Made by a program: the position numbers and the translations under genes. The notes below the pieces were generated by a model. The model ran no database searches. It was not told the DNA's origin and was given only the letters and a program-made list of their open reading frames with translations. A stretch of DNA of 54,127 nucleotides from UBA9619 sp964630665 (lineage in GTDB: Bacteria > Pseudomonadota > Gammaproteobacteria > Arenicellales > UBA868): positions 1 through 54,127 of the forward strand of contig CAZVVN010000015.1 of assembly GCA_964630665.1 (NCBI GenBank), in the 5' to 3' direction. Shown here piece after piece: positions 43,634 through 52,459 of this stretch; positions within the stretch are counted from its first letter, which is position 1; the number at the start of each line of letters is the position of its first letter.

Positions 43634-44743
43634 TTACCGCCACACCACCACACAAGCCTGCGCGGGTAGTCCCAGTTGCACCCAGTCTCCCTGTCGGACG
43701 TCGGGGCGCTCTTTAGGCGCTGAGATTGTCACGATGGAGGTTCCTGCATAGTCCACAAATGTTTCGACACTAGCTCCGACGTCCCTGATAAAAGACACGG
43801 TGCCCTCCAGAACATTGTCGGCATGTTCAGAATTCTTCAGCACACTGACGTCTTCTGGTCGGATGCTGACGACGACCTCTTCACCGGATTTCGCGCCTGT
43901 CGGTATCGCGGCTACTTTCAGACGATTCTGTCCAATTCGGACAGACTGATCAGACTCGATAATGGCATCCAGAAGGTTGCTGGAACCGATGAAGTCGGCA
44001 ACGAAGGCGTTTGAGGGGTGACGGTAGATCTCCAGCGGGGACCCGGTTTGTTGAACGTGTGCGGTGCTCATTACCACGACCAGGTCGGACATCGTCATGG
44101 CCTCTCGCTGATCATGGGTCACGATGATCGTGGTAATCGCGAGTCTCTGCTGAAGCATCCGTAACTCAACCTGCAGTTCCTCCCGCAGGTTTGCATCCAG
44201 TGACGAGAGGGGTTCATCGAGTAGAAAGAGTTTGGGTTCCAGGGCAAGTGCCCTGGCAATCGCGACCCGCTGGCGCTGGCCCCCGGAGAGTTGCTTGATG
44301 TCCCGGTCGGCCAGCCCTGGCAGCTGAACCATTTCCAGCAGTTCCTCGGCCTTTCGGTGCCTGGCCTGTCGATCGACACCGCGTATGCGGAGACCATAGG
44401 CGATGTTTTCCCCTGCACTTAGGTGCGGAAACAAGGCCAGCGACTGGAACACCATACCAACGTTTCGCTGGTGGGTGGCAACTCGAGTAATGTCTTTTCC
44501 TTCGAGCGATATCGAGCCCCGGGTGGGGACTTCCAGACCCGCGATCAGGCGCAGGAGCGTCGTTTTACCGCAGCCAGAAGGCCCGAGGAAAGAAATGAAT
44601 TTACCCTGGGGCAAATCCAGGTTGATATCGGTGACCGCAGTTACGGAGCCGAAGCGTTTCTCGATCCCGCTCAGGGTGACGCCGTCCACCGGATGTTGCC
44701 TCTGCCTGCGACTGATCAATGGCGCGAGGGGTGGTTGCTTCAC
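43634..44743 (-). CDS. ABC transporter ATPase, PotA-like
   Basis: This protein of about 369 residues has Walker A GPSGCGKTT, signature LSGGQRQRVAIARAL, Walker B LFLLDEPLSSLD and a C-terminal TOBE-like domain (VSIRPEDVSVL), as in PotA. The start is uncertain: the frame is open to 44806 (TTG) and overlaps the binding-protein gene by 40 bp. I used the GTG at 44743 because it leaves no overlap and gives the usual PotA length. No ATG occurs in this part of the frame. Confidence 0.85.
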   Translation of the reverse strand: MKQPPLAPLISRRQRQHPVDGVTLSGIEKRFGSVTAVTDINLDLPQGKFISFLGPSGCGKTTLLRLIAGLEVPTRGSISLEGKDITRVATHQRNVGMVFQSLALFPHLSAGENIAYGLRIRGVDRQARHRKAEELLEMVQLPGLADRDIKQLSGGQRQRVAIARALALEPKLFLLDEPLSSLDANLREELQVELRMLQQRLAITTIIVTHDQREAMTMSDLVVVMSTAHVQQTGSPLEIYRHPSNAFVADFIGSSNLLDAIIESDQSVRIGQNRLKVAAIPTGAKSGEEVVVSIRPEDVSVLKNSEHADNVLEGTVSFIRDVGASVETFVDYAGTSIVTISAPKERPDVRQGDWVQLGLPAQACVVVWR

Positions 44744-44766
44744 CCCCCGCGCTGAATTGTCAGAAA

Positions 44767-45855
44767 TTAACTCGTGATCAATTCGGTCCAGACTTCTTCC
44801 ATCCAATCGCCGAAGTCGACGTAAGTCTGATAACGGGGAACGATTGGAGGAATATCACTTGATACCATTGCGAATTCTTCATCGGTGAGGTCGAGTTTGT
44901 CACGGTGAGCTACCGGGGCTGTGCCCATTGCTCTGGAAATCGCGCTTTGCACCCCTGCCTGCGACGTGTAATCCATGAAAACATGGGCCTCGTCTGCTTT
45001 GTCTGAGCCCTTCATCAGTCCCCAGTTTCCGAAGTCAATGACACCTCCTTCCTTTGGGAAGGTCGAACGCAACGGAAAACCGTCGGCAATCGCCAGCAGC
45101 GTGACGTCATGGTAATACATTCCGGCCGGGACTTCGCCTTGTTGTAGCGCAGATTGAAACTGTCCTTCATCGCGAAACCACATTTTCACATTGGGCTTGA
45201 GTTCTACTAATTTTTCCATCAGTGTCATCAGACCTTCTTTGCTCTCCATCAGCCCTTGATCCTTATAGAAGGTGGCTGAAGTGAGATCCAGCATGTAGCC
45301 GGTTGTGACACCGGCCGGGATGCCCAGCGAATCCTTGTACTTGGGTAGCCAGAAGTCCGCCCAGGATTCCGGCGCGTCGGGATAGGTTTCAGTATGAGTG
45401 ACAAAAATTGCGTACCAGGCAAGGGCGCCAACGCTGTCGAGAGTCCCGTCCGATTTTCGGTGCAACAGGTAGTCTGGGATATTGGAGGCATTGGGGATCT
45501 TGCTCTCGTCCAGCGGTGTGTACAAATGATTGAACCGACGCGGTGCGGAACCGCCGGCCATGCTGACGTCGGTGGGTGGTTTGCTCCCGGCTTTGACCGC
45601 GGTGTCAATGTTGATAAACCACTCCGCTCCGCCCGACTGGCTGACTGAGGTGACCTCAATGCCGGTCGCTTTAGTGAACTCTGGGTAGACGAATTCGGCA
45701 AGTGAATCCTCGAAATACCCACCGTAGGCGGAGACTTTGAGAGGATCCTTGGCCCAGGCCCGCGGCAGGTAGGTGCCGACCGCCAACGTGCTGGCGATGG
45801 CGCCCGAGTTCTTGATGAAGTCTCGACGGTTGAGTCCTTTTTTTAATTCGCGCAT
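44767..45855 (-). CDS. Tat-exported periplasmic solute-binding protein, PotD-like
   Basis: This 362-residue binding protein has a twin-arginine signal (LNRRDFIKNSGAIAS, hydrophobic stretch, then WAKD). The mature part starts LKVSAYGGYFEDSLAEFVYPEF, close to spermidine/putrescine-type and iron/small-ligand binding proteins. Tat export implies folding or cofactor acquisition before secretion. The ATG at 45855 has GAGGAGG about 6 bases upstream; the frame further upstream to 45981 is not credible. It is the first gene of the transporter operon. With agmatinase downstream, agmatine or another polyamine or guanidino compound is the suggested ligand. Confidence 0.87.
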   Translation of the reverse strand: MRELKKGLNRRDFIKNSGAIASTLAVGTYLPRAWAKDPLKVSAYGGYFEDSLAEFVYPEFTKATGIEVTSVSQSGGAEWFINIDTAVKAGSKPPTDVSMAGGSAPRRFNHLYTPLDESKIPNASNIPDYLLHRKSDGTLDSVGALAWYAIFVTHTETYPDAPESWADFWLPKYKDSLGIPAGVTTGYMLDLTSATFYKDQGLMESKEGLMTLMEKLVELKPNVKMWFRDEGQFQSALQQGEVPAGMYYHDVTLLAIADGFPLRSTFPKEGGVIDFGNWGLMKGSDKADEAHVFMDYTSQAGVQSAISRAMGTAPVAHRDKLDLTDEEFAMVSSDIPPIVPRYQTYVDFGDWMEEVWTELITS

Positions 45856-46297
45856 TGGTTTCCTCCTCGATCTTGGTTTCGGTTTAAGAGTTAGCAGTAT
45901 ATTGGCTGTTATTGGAACAATTAGTTTCTCAACCCGACAGCGATTATCTACATGATTGAAGGATAACTTGTTCCTAAACACTAATCTAGAGCGGCTGTTG
46001 TCAGTTTGAATCGAACCAACCCAGCGGCTTCACTTCCACATAAAGCGGTCTCTGGATCCTCGGTATCCGGACAGGTCTCGTGACGGCAGATTAAAGATAC
46101 GGCGTCAGTCTGATGTGTTGCCGGTCGCTCAATACTCCGATCATACTAAACCCGTAGATAACAGTTGAATTTGTAGCTTTTACACAGCATACGAAGCGCG
46201 AGCTTATACTTTTCATTGTGTTGAGAAAGTGTAGCTGATGTCGCTGGCGTATTGCGGAGCTGGCAATCGGTTGACTTCATAGATCGACGTTTTCGTT
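45856..46297. other. Intergenic region between the divergent PotD-like and DMT-transporter genes
   Basis: This 442 bp region is more AT-rich than its neighbours and holds no convincing gene or strong hairpin. It must contain the promoters of the Pot-type operon (minus) and of the DMT exporter (plus). I could not find a -35/-10 pair with good spacing on either strand. No tRNA-like cloverleaf is apparent. Confidence 0.5.
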
Positions 46298-47212
46298 ATG
46301 ACCAAACATTCCGGCACGATGAGATTCCAGCAGAACATCACCAGAGGAATTCTGTTTATGTGCCTGGCGATCTTGTTAATGCCCGTGATGAACACGATAG
46401 CCAAGATCTTGACCGTCGATTATCCTCTGACTCAGGTTGTCTGGGCGCGCTTCACGGGCCACTTTGTCTGCATGACGCTCCTCTTCTGGCCGGGGCGGGG
46501 TCTGAAGCTCTTCAGGAGCGGCCGGCCCGTCCTTCAACTGTTACGCTCGGTCATCATGTTCCTGTCGAACGGGTGTTATATCGTGGCGCTCTCAACGGTC
46601 GCGCTGGCAACTGCCTCGGCAATAATGTTTACAGCGCCTTTGATTGTGACGACACTGTCAGTGCCGTTGCTTGGAGAACGGGTGGGTCTCCGGCGATGGG
46701 CTGCTGTGGTTGTCGGATTCATCGGCGCATTGATCATCATTCGTCCCGGCCTGAACACGCCGGCATTCGACGGAACGGCGCTCGGTATCGTACTGCTGCT
46801 TTTCTCCGCCGCGACTTTCGCGCTCTATCAGATACTCACGCGCAAGCTGTCGGATCAGGATTCAGCAGAGACTAACATTGTCTACACTGCGTTGATCGCA
46901 GCCATCGTAACAACCGGCATCATGCCGTTTGTTCTAGTCATGCCAAAGGGGGTCGGTGACGGGCTGCTGTTCGCATTGGTCGGCGTGGTGGGAGGATTTT
47001 CACAATATTTCATCGCCAAAGCATTGGAGCAGGCACCAGCATCGGTCGTCTCACCGTATCTTTACGGTGAGCTTCTCCTTGCAGCAATGGTCGGCTTCGC
47101 TGTATTCGGCGACTTTCCGGATCATTGGACCTGGCTGGGGGCTACGGTCATAGCGGCGAGCGGGCTGTACATTGCTTATCGAGAAGGTGTGATCGGCGAA
47201 ATTAGGCCTTAG
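46298..47212 (+). CDS. EamA/RhaT-type DMT-superfamily transporter
   Basis: This 304-residue inner-membrane protein has about ten hydrophobic helices arranged as two EamA repeats. The first repeat runs from about residue 11 to 145 and the second from 160 to 290. It has the characteristic charged WARFTGHFVC segment in TM2 and a SPYLYGELLLAAMVGF region near the C-terminus. Such proteins export amino acids, nucleosides or other metabolites; the direction and substrate are unknown. The ATG at 46298 has a poor ribosome site; an ATG at 46319 is the alternative. Confidence 0.82.
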   Translation: MTKHSGTMRFQQNITRGILFMCLAILLMPVMNTIAKILTVDYPLTQVVWARFTGHFVCMTLLFWPGRGLKLFRSGRPVLQLLRSVIMFLSNGCYIVALSTVALATASAIMFTAPLIVTTLSVPLLGERVGLRRWAAVVVGFIGALIIIRPGLNTPAFDGTALGIVLLLFSAATFALYQILTRKLSDQDSAETNIVYTALIAAIVTTGIMPFVLVMPKGVGDGLLFALVGVVGGFSQYFIAKALEQAPASVVSPYLYGELLLAAMVGFAVFGDFPDHWTWLGATVIAASGLYIAYREGVIGEIRP

Positions 47213-47317
47213 GCGGTGTCCGTTGCACTGGCTCGGGGCCGTGCAGAATGCGGGTCCACCGTTTGCCCGGCCGGCAACTACCCTCGCAGGGATTTCAGTT
47301 CCCTCGGTTCAAGGTGA

Positions 47318-48097
47318 CTACTCACTCTTGAATATGGGTTTGCGTCGCTCCAAGAAAGCTCTTTGGCCCTCGGCGTAATCAGCCGACGGCCGTGTGATCT
47401 CGCGCCAGGCCATACCAGCCGACCGGCCCTGCTTCTCACCTTCAAAGACAGCCCGCCAGAGGGTTTCTTTCTGGGCCTGTACAGCCAGCGGTCCACAGCC
47501 CTCAGCGATTTCGTACGCCAGCTCAAACGCCCGGCTCTGGGCTTGGCCCGCCGGCGTGACGATCTCTACCAGCCCGGCTGCCTGGCACCAGGCGGCGTCT
47601 TTAGCCTCACCCGGTACCAGCAGAGCAAAGGCTTTGGCGTAGCCGATCTTGCGAGCAAGTTTCAGTGGGATATCGACGGCATTAATACCGATTCTGGCTT
47701 CAGAGACAGCGATTCTGGCGGTCTCGTCGGCGACCACCAGGTCGCAGGCGAGCATCAGGTTCACGCCTTCGCCTATGCAGTGACCATGAACCGCAGCGAT
47801 GATCGGTTTGGCGGTCACCATGTCGTCGTCGGTGAGCAACGGGCCGTAGCCTTTGAAAGTACCGGCCTCGAGATCGGCAGCAATAGCCTTGATGTCGGCC
47901 CCGGCAGAGAACGCCCGTTCGCCCGCTGCCTGCAGCACCGCGACCCGGACCAATTTGTCGTCCCGAAACTGCTCGAGCGCCACGTTGACACCGTCATACA
48001 TGGGTTTGTCGAAGGCATTAAGAACATCCGGCCGGTTCAGTGTGATCACAGCCACTTGACCATGACGCGTATAGAGTACTCGCTTCTGTGCGCTCAT
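47318..48097 (-). CDS. Enoyl-CoA hydratase/isomerase family protein
   Basis: This 259-residue crotonase-fold protein has AFSAGADIKAIAAD and AAVHGHCIGEGVNLMLACDLVVA as oxyanion-hole and helix motifs, and VSEARIGI with the glutamate that activates water. It would hydrate or isomerise a CoA thioester. The start overlaps the stop of the PaaK-like ligase by 4 bp (ATGA), so the two probably act one after the other: acid activation, then modification of the CoA ester. Which acid is not evident. Confidence 0.87.
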   Translation of the reverse strand: MSAQKRVLYTRHGQVAVITLNRPDVLNAFDKPMYDGVNVALEQFRDDKLVRVAVLQAAGERAFSAGADIKAIAADLEAGTFKGYGPLLTDDDMVTAKPIIAAVHGHCIGEGVNLMLACDLVVADETARIAVSEARIGINAVDIPLKLARKIGYAKAFALLVPGEAKDAAWCQAAGLVEIVTPAGQAQSRAFELAYEIAEGCGPLAVQAQKETLWRAVFEGEKQGRSAGMAWREITRPSADYAEGQRAFLERRKPIFKSE

Positions 48098-49455
48098 TCG
48101 TTTGCCTCCTCGACCAGCCGGGTCTTTCCGGTAGCACCTTTGATCAGTTCGAACTCACCTTCTTCAATGAAGGTCAAGGCTACGCGGAATCGCAGTTGGT
48201 GATGGATAGCGTCACTCAACTCACCGGCAAGAGTTGTCTTCGATTCCTCGCTCAAGCCTGCACGGATTTCGACCTTTACAGGGACCGGCGCTGATACAAC
48301 GGGTCCGGATCCTGATTTGACGATACGCATATTGCCGGTGGTCAACTCGGATGTTTTGTTGATGACGTCACGTACGGCATTGGGAAAGACGTTGACACCC
48401 TTGACCAGCAACATGTCATCGACTCGGCCCTTGAACAGCATGCGGGGTCCTGGGCGGCCGCAGCGGCAAGGCTCGGTTGTCACCTGGATGATGTCCTTGT
48501 CTCGCCAGCGGATCAGCGGCCCGCACTCGCGCTCGAGCCCTGTGAACACGATCTCACCCTCAACGCCATCTTCGACAGGGAGAGATTCCAACGTTTCCGG
48601 GTCGCAGATCTCGAATAATGCGTTGTCTTCCGCGTAGTAATGGATCCCGTTGTGTTCTTCACAGGATATTCCGGTTGGACTGTGACAGCCGGTGGCGCCC
48701 ATGATGTCATGGACCATGGCCCCGCCGAAGCCTTCCTCGATCGGGCCGTAGATCTCCGGGATCGAACCGCCGGGTTCACCAAAGACGACGACCTTTTCCA
48801 GACCCAGTGTCCGGGGGTCAATACCGGTACGCTCGCGCATGTGCTTGACCAGATATTGGGCAAACGAGACCGTGCACTTGATCAGTTTTGGACGAGTGTC
48901 ACGGGCGATCTGCGCAACCCGCTCGACACCGCTCAGAGCTCCCACCGGCACCAGGCAGACGCCATAAGCCATCATGGCGTCAACACCGGGAATGCCAGCG
49001 ATCCACATCGACAGAACGCTGGCGTGCATCACTACGTCGCCCGGCTCGATACCCAGGCGCACCAGGGTGCGGGCCTGGTTGTCATTGGTGATCTCACGAT
49101 CGCGGCGGGTGAAGCCGCTGTAGGTGGGAGAGCCTGTGGTGCCGGAAGAAGAAGAGACCCGGTTCACGGCTTTTGGATCACAGGTTATGTGCATGCCGAA
49201 AGGATGGCCGGCAAGCTCGCGCGAGGTTTCCTGGCTGGCCCGCTCTTCGTCCTTGTCAAAAAAAGGATAATCCTGGTATTGCTCTAGAGATCCAAACCGA
49301 TACGGATCAACACCCGCGTCATCAAATTTTGCCCGGTAATAAGGTGACTGTTCGTAGACCCGCACCAGTTGCGCCTTTAGCTTCTCCAGCTGCAGCACAC
49401 GCAGTGCGTCGCGGGGCATCAGTTCCTTTTGCGGGTTCCACAGGTTTACCGCCAT
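48094..49455 (-). CDS. PaaK-like phenylacetate-CoA ligase family protein
   Basis: This 453-residue AMP-forming ligase has the P-loop VSSSSGTTGSPTYSGFT and the PaaK-type C-terminal segment RCGRPGPRMLFKGRVDDM followed by LLVKGVNVFP. It should activate an aryl or aryl-acetic acid, or a related acid, to its CoA ester. AAGGAG about 9 bases before the ATG supports this start. It is coupled to the enoyl-CoA hydratase. No paa ring-oxygenation genes lie nearby, so phenylacetate itself is not established. Confidence 0.87.
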   Translation of the reverse strand: MAVNLWNPQKELMPRDALRVLQLEKLKAQLVRVYEQSPYYRAKFDDAGVDPYRFGSLEQYQDYPFFDKDEERASQETSRELAGHPFGMHITCDPKAVNRVSSSSGTTGSPTYSGFTRRDREITNDNQARTLVRLGIEPGDVVMHASVLSMWIAGIPGVDAMMAYGVCLVPVGALSGVERVAQIARDTRPKLIKCTVSFAQYLVKHMRERTGIDPRTLGLEKVVVFGEPGGSIPEIYGPIEEGFGGAMVHDIMGATGCHSPTGISCEEHNGIHYYAEDNALFEICDPETLESLPVEDGVEGEIVFTGLERECGPLIRWRDKDIIQVTTEPCRCGRPGPRMLFKGRVDDMLLVKGVNVFPNAVRDVINKTSELTTGNMRIVKSGSGPVVSAPVPVKVEIRAGLSEESKTTLAGELSDAIHHQLRFRVALTFIEEGEFELIKGATGKTRLVEEANE

Positions 49456-49585
49456 CTGCGGGGACTCCTTGTGCCAGTGAGTGTGGGCAAGATAACCGCT
49501 CTGTGTCGGGTAATCTAGGGTTACGAGTGTCGACAGGTGATATTCTTCCGGGCAGCACGATATACGGCAGAGGGGGCAGGGGGCT

Positions 49586-50320
49586 ATGCTGAATCGGGAA
49601 ATGGACGGTCAGGCAGCGATCGTTACGGGTGCTGCAAGAGGATTTGGGCTGGCGATATCCAATCGGCTGTTGGAATATGGCGTTCGGGTGATCGGATGGG
49701 ACCAGGCACCAGCACCTATTGCAGGTGATGACCGGTTTCTTCAGGTTGAGTCGGTTGATGTAACGAACGTCGATGCTGTGAGGGCGGCGTGCGAATCAGC
49801 GGTAGCGACCGCTGGGCAGATCGATATCCTAATTAACAACGCAGGTATTAACGGACCCCAGGTCGCGGTAGAAGATTATCCACTGGAAGACTGGCAGCGT
49901 GTGCTTGCCGTTGATCTGACTGGCGTTTTTCTGTGTACCCGGGTCGTCGTTCCACACATGAAGCAGGCGGGTTATGGGCGCATCGTGACAATCGCCAGCC
50001 AGGCAGGCAAAGAAGGGATCGCCAACATCAGTGCCTATAATGCCGCCAAGGCCGGCGTGATCGGGTTTGTGAAGGGTCTTGCCAGTGAATTGGCTTCATT
50101 CGGTATCACAGCCAACTGTGTCACCCCGACTCTGGCCGAGACCGACCTGATGAAGGAAATGAGTGATGAGTATATCGCCGGCATCAAAGCGAGGACGATG
50201 ATGGGTCGGCTGTGTAGGGTCAGGGAGGTTGCTGACATGGCGGTCTGGGTAGCAAGCCCGGCCTGCAGCTATTCGACCGGTGTCTGTTTCGACGTTTCAG
50301 GCGGTCGGGCACAGTATTAG
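49586..50320 (+). CDS. Short-chain dehydrogenase/reductase
   Basis: This 244-residue SDR has the cofactor motif TGAARGFG, the NNAG motif (INNAGING), and the catalytic serine and YxxxK (IASQAG, then AYNAAKAG). The family is FabG-like or 3-hydroxyacyl/sugar alcohol dehydrogenase. An ATG at 49601 is the alternative start; the first ATG has a G-rich ribosome site. It begins the run SDR, TSUP permease, small unknown protein, hydrolase. Substrate unknown. Confidence 0.85.
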   Translation: MLNREMDGQAAIVTGAARGFGLAISNRLLEYGVRVIGWDQAPAPIAGDDRFLQVESVDVTNVDAVRAACESAVATAGQIDILINNAGINGPQVAVEDYPLEDWQRVLAVDLTGVFLCTRVVVPHMKQAGYGRIVTIASQAGKEGIANISAYNAAKAGVIGFVKGLASELASFGITANCVTPTLAETDLMKEMSDEYIAGIKARTMMGRLCRVREVADMAVWVASPACSYSTGVCFDVSGGRAQY

Positions 50321-50336
50321 GGTGTGAGTAGCTGTT

Positions 50337-51104
50337 GTGCCAGATAGTTACTGGGCCCTCCTTCACGGTGTTGTTTTCCTGGCGGCCCTCCTGCAGACGG
50401 CGACTGGTTTTGGTTTCGCAATGATCTCTGTGCCTATACTGCTGATTGTTCTGAATAGCAGTGCGGCGATCCAGGTCGGAATGATCCTGAGCCTGGTGAT
50501 TGCGCTGCTGCTCATGCCCTCGTTGTTTAGGCATGTGGACAAGCGATTGCTTCGATTGTTTGTGATCGGATCCTGTATTGGGATTCCAGTCGGGGTTTAT
50601 CTGTATCTAGCTATCAATCTAGGCGTGTTGAAGCTTTTGGCTGGCCTGGTAGTAATGGTGTCTGTACTGACGACCATCGGCAACGTTGGTGGGCGCGGAC
50701 AGTCCGGACCGGCAACTTTCAGCCTAACCAGTGATCTTGGGGTGGGTATCGTTGCCGGGATTATGAATGCGAGTCTCGCGATACCCGGAGTCCTGCCGCT
50801 GATTCGGATGGTCCAAATGTCGGCTACGCGGGAAGTGATTCGGGCAACCATTCTTGCCTTGTTCGTATTTTCTTACCCGGTGGCCATCGCGCTGCAGGCA
50901 GCCCTTGCGGATCTGACACTGGGCACACTGAAGGTGACCGCCACTTTGATTCCGGCAACGCTGATCGGAATAGTGGCAGGCCGGATACTGGTTTCCCGAA
51001 TTCCGCAAAAGACCTTTATCCGAGTTATCCTGGTTCTCCTCGTCTTGAGTACGTTAGGCCTTTTCATTGACGCAGGCTGGACCCTGCTGGGCAGTCAATC
51101 GTGA
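50337..51104 (+). CDS. TSUP-family (TauE/SafE) membrane exporter
   Basis: This 255-residue permease has about eight hydrophobic segments and two repeats typical of TauE/SafE: LLQTATGFGFAMISVPILLI early, then a GIVAGIMNASLAIPGVLPLI region. TSUP members export sulfite, sulfoacetate or similar organic anions. The start is GTG at 50337, 16 bp after the SDR stop. Its stop overlaps the next start (GTGA, 4 bp). The sulfonate link is a family-level hint only; no sulfonate enzyme is certain here. Confidence 0.82.
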   Translation: MPDSYWALLHGVVFLAALLQTATGFGFAMISVPILLIVLNSSAAIQVGMILSLVIALLLMPSLFRHVDKRLLRLFVIGSCIGIPVGVYLYLAINLGVLKLLAGLVVMVSVLTTIGNVGGRGQSGPATFSLTSDLGVGIVAGIMNASLAIPGVLPLIRMVQMSATREVIRATILALFVFSYPVAIALQAALADLTLGTLKVTATLIPATLIGIVAGRILVSRIPQKTFIRVILVLLVLSTLGLFIDAGWTLLGSQS

Positions 51105-51442
51105 ACGGCAGCGTTGGGCGACTCGAAGTGTTACCGCACACACTGCTGGCACACACGCCGACGCCTGTTGAATCCCTGCCAAACCTGACTGCTCGAGTCG
51201 ATGGCGCATCTCTGGTGGTTAAACGCGGCGACTGCACCCGACTTTCTTTTGGCGGCAACGACGCTCGTCAGGTCGAGTTCTATATCGGTGAGGTGCTTTC
51301 ACAAGTTACGGGTATGCCGATCGTGGGTTGTCTGCGAAGAGCCGGGGAGTTGGATCGCTCCTGCTCAGTACGGTTTGTGCACACCGGCGGCACAGCGGCG
51401 TTATTTGCCTATGCCCCGCTGCTCCTGGATGAACCGATGTGA
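51101..51442 (+). CDS. Unknown 113-residue protein, coupled to TSUP permease and hydrolase
   Basis: I do not recognise this protein. It starts with GTG in a GTGA overlap with the TSUP permease stop, and its own stop overlaps the next GTG start in the same way, so it is almost certainly translated. It is mainly beta-like, with alternating hydrophobic segments (ARVDGASLVVKRG, RQVEFYIGEVLS, SVRFVHTGGTAALFAYAPLLL) and three cysteines (C45, C87, C98). No transmembrane helix or signal peptide is evident. A small accessory or regulatory subunit of the permease or hydrolase is possible. Confidence 0.6.
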   Translation: MNGSVGRLEVLPHTLLAHTPTPVESLPNLTARVDGASLVVKRGDCTRLSFGGNDARQVEFYIGEVLSQVTGMPIVGCLRRAGELDRSCSVRFVHTGGTAALFAYAPLLLDEPM

Positions 51443-52302
51443 GCGACGTTCAATTGAATACTCTTATAGATCTGCCCGACGGTCTCAGCACGTTCATTGC
51501 ACGCGATGATGGAACTCGACTGCGTTGTATCTCGGCCGGTCGGGGCCCCGCGCTGATTCTGGCGCACGGTATCTTCAATGACCTTAGGAGTTTCAACCTG
51601 GTGCGCGGGAGCCTGATTGACAAGGGTTACCAGGTCATCGTGTTTGACCAGCGGGGTCACGGAGCGTCCACCATCGGTTCGGACGGCTTGGGCTCGAAGC
51701 AGATGGCCGGCGACTGCAAGGCCGTGCTGGAGCATTTCGGCGTGCGCGACGGGGTTCTGGTCGGCCATTCCATGGGTGCTTTTCTATCAGTGGTTCTCGC
51801 TGAATGTTTTCCCAAAGTGATTCGCGAACGCCTGCGCGGGATGCTTTTTATCGCGGGACATGCCGGTATTGTTGCCAAGGGCAGCATTCAGAACCGATTG
51901 CAGATTCCCCTGGTCAAAGCCGGCCTGATGCCGACGATCCTGTCATCTGAGTCGCTGGGCCGGGTGTTCACACGCTCCCTGTTCGGCAGGGTGGCGGACC
52001 GGGAGTTTGTCGAGGCGACCAGGCTTATCCTGGCGAGTCAGAAACTAAAAGTGATGACCCCGTTGGTTGATTTCCAGGTCCAGGAAGATCATTACCCAGG
52101 GCTTGCCAGCATCGGGGTCGAGACGGTCGTTCTTTGTGGCGAGCGGGACAGGACCTGCCCAAGATGGCATTCGGAACGTTTAGGCACCGAGATACCATCG
52201 GCGCGAAATGTGTGGCTGCCAGAGATCGGTCACATGGTGGTTTATGAAGCCCCGGATGCAGTGGAAAATGCTGTCACGCAACTGGTTGAAGGCCAATCCT
52301 GA
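51439..52302 (+). CDS. Alpha/beta hydrolase
   Basis: This 287-residue serine hydrolase has the oxyanion region ILAHGIFND, DQRGHGAST, and the nucleophile elbow GHSMGA. The acidic residue lies in CGERDRTCP and the catalytic histidine in EIGHMVVYEAP. The type matches esterases, C-C hydrolases and haloperoxidase-like enzymes. It is coupled to the small unknown protein through a GTGA overlap. The ThDP-dependent enzyme follows after 157 bp. Confidence 0.82.
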   Translation: MSDVQLNTLIDLPDGLSTFIARDDGTRLRCISAGRGPALILAHGIFNDLRSFNLVRGSLIDKGYQVIVFDQRGHGASTIGSDGLGSKQMAGDCKAVLEHFGVRDGVLVGHSMGAFLSVVLAECFPKVIRERLRGMLFIAGHAGIVAKGSIQNRLQIPLVKAGLMPTILSSESLGRVFTRSLFGRVADREFVEATRLILASQKLKVMTPLVDFQVQEDHYPGLASIGVETVVLCGERDRTCPRWHSERLGTEIPSARNVWLPEIGHMVVYEAPDAVENAVTQLVEGQS

Positions 52303-52459
52303 GGAAAACGGCTTGTTTTACCCCAAAGACCCCGTTCACTCTGCTGAATCCTTTATCCAATCCTGCTTTTTTTGCTATGCTGTTCTACTGGGCACGAAGT
52401 TCGGTCACGTTGTTTATCGATTCTCCAGTATCAACACCTGACATGAGAGGTGGAACACC

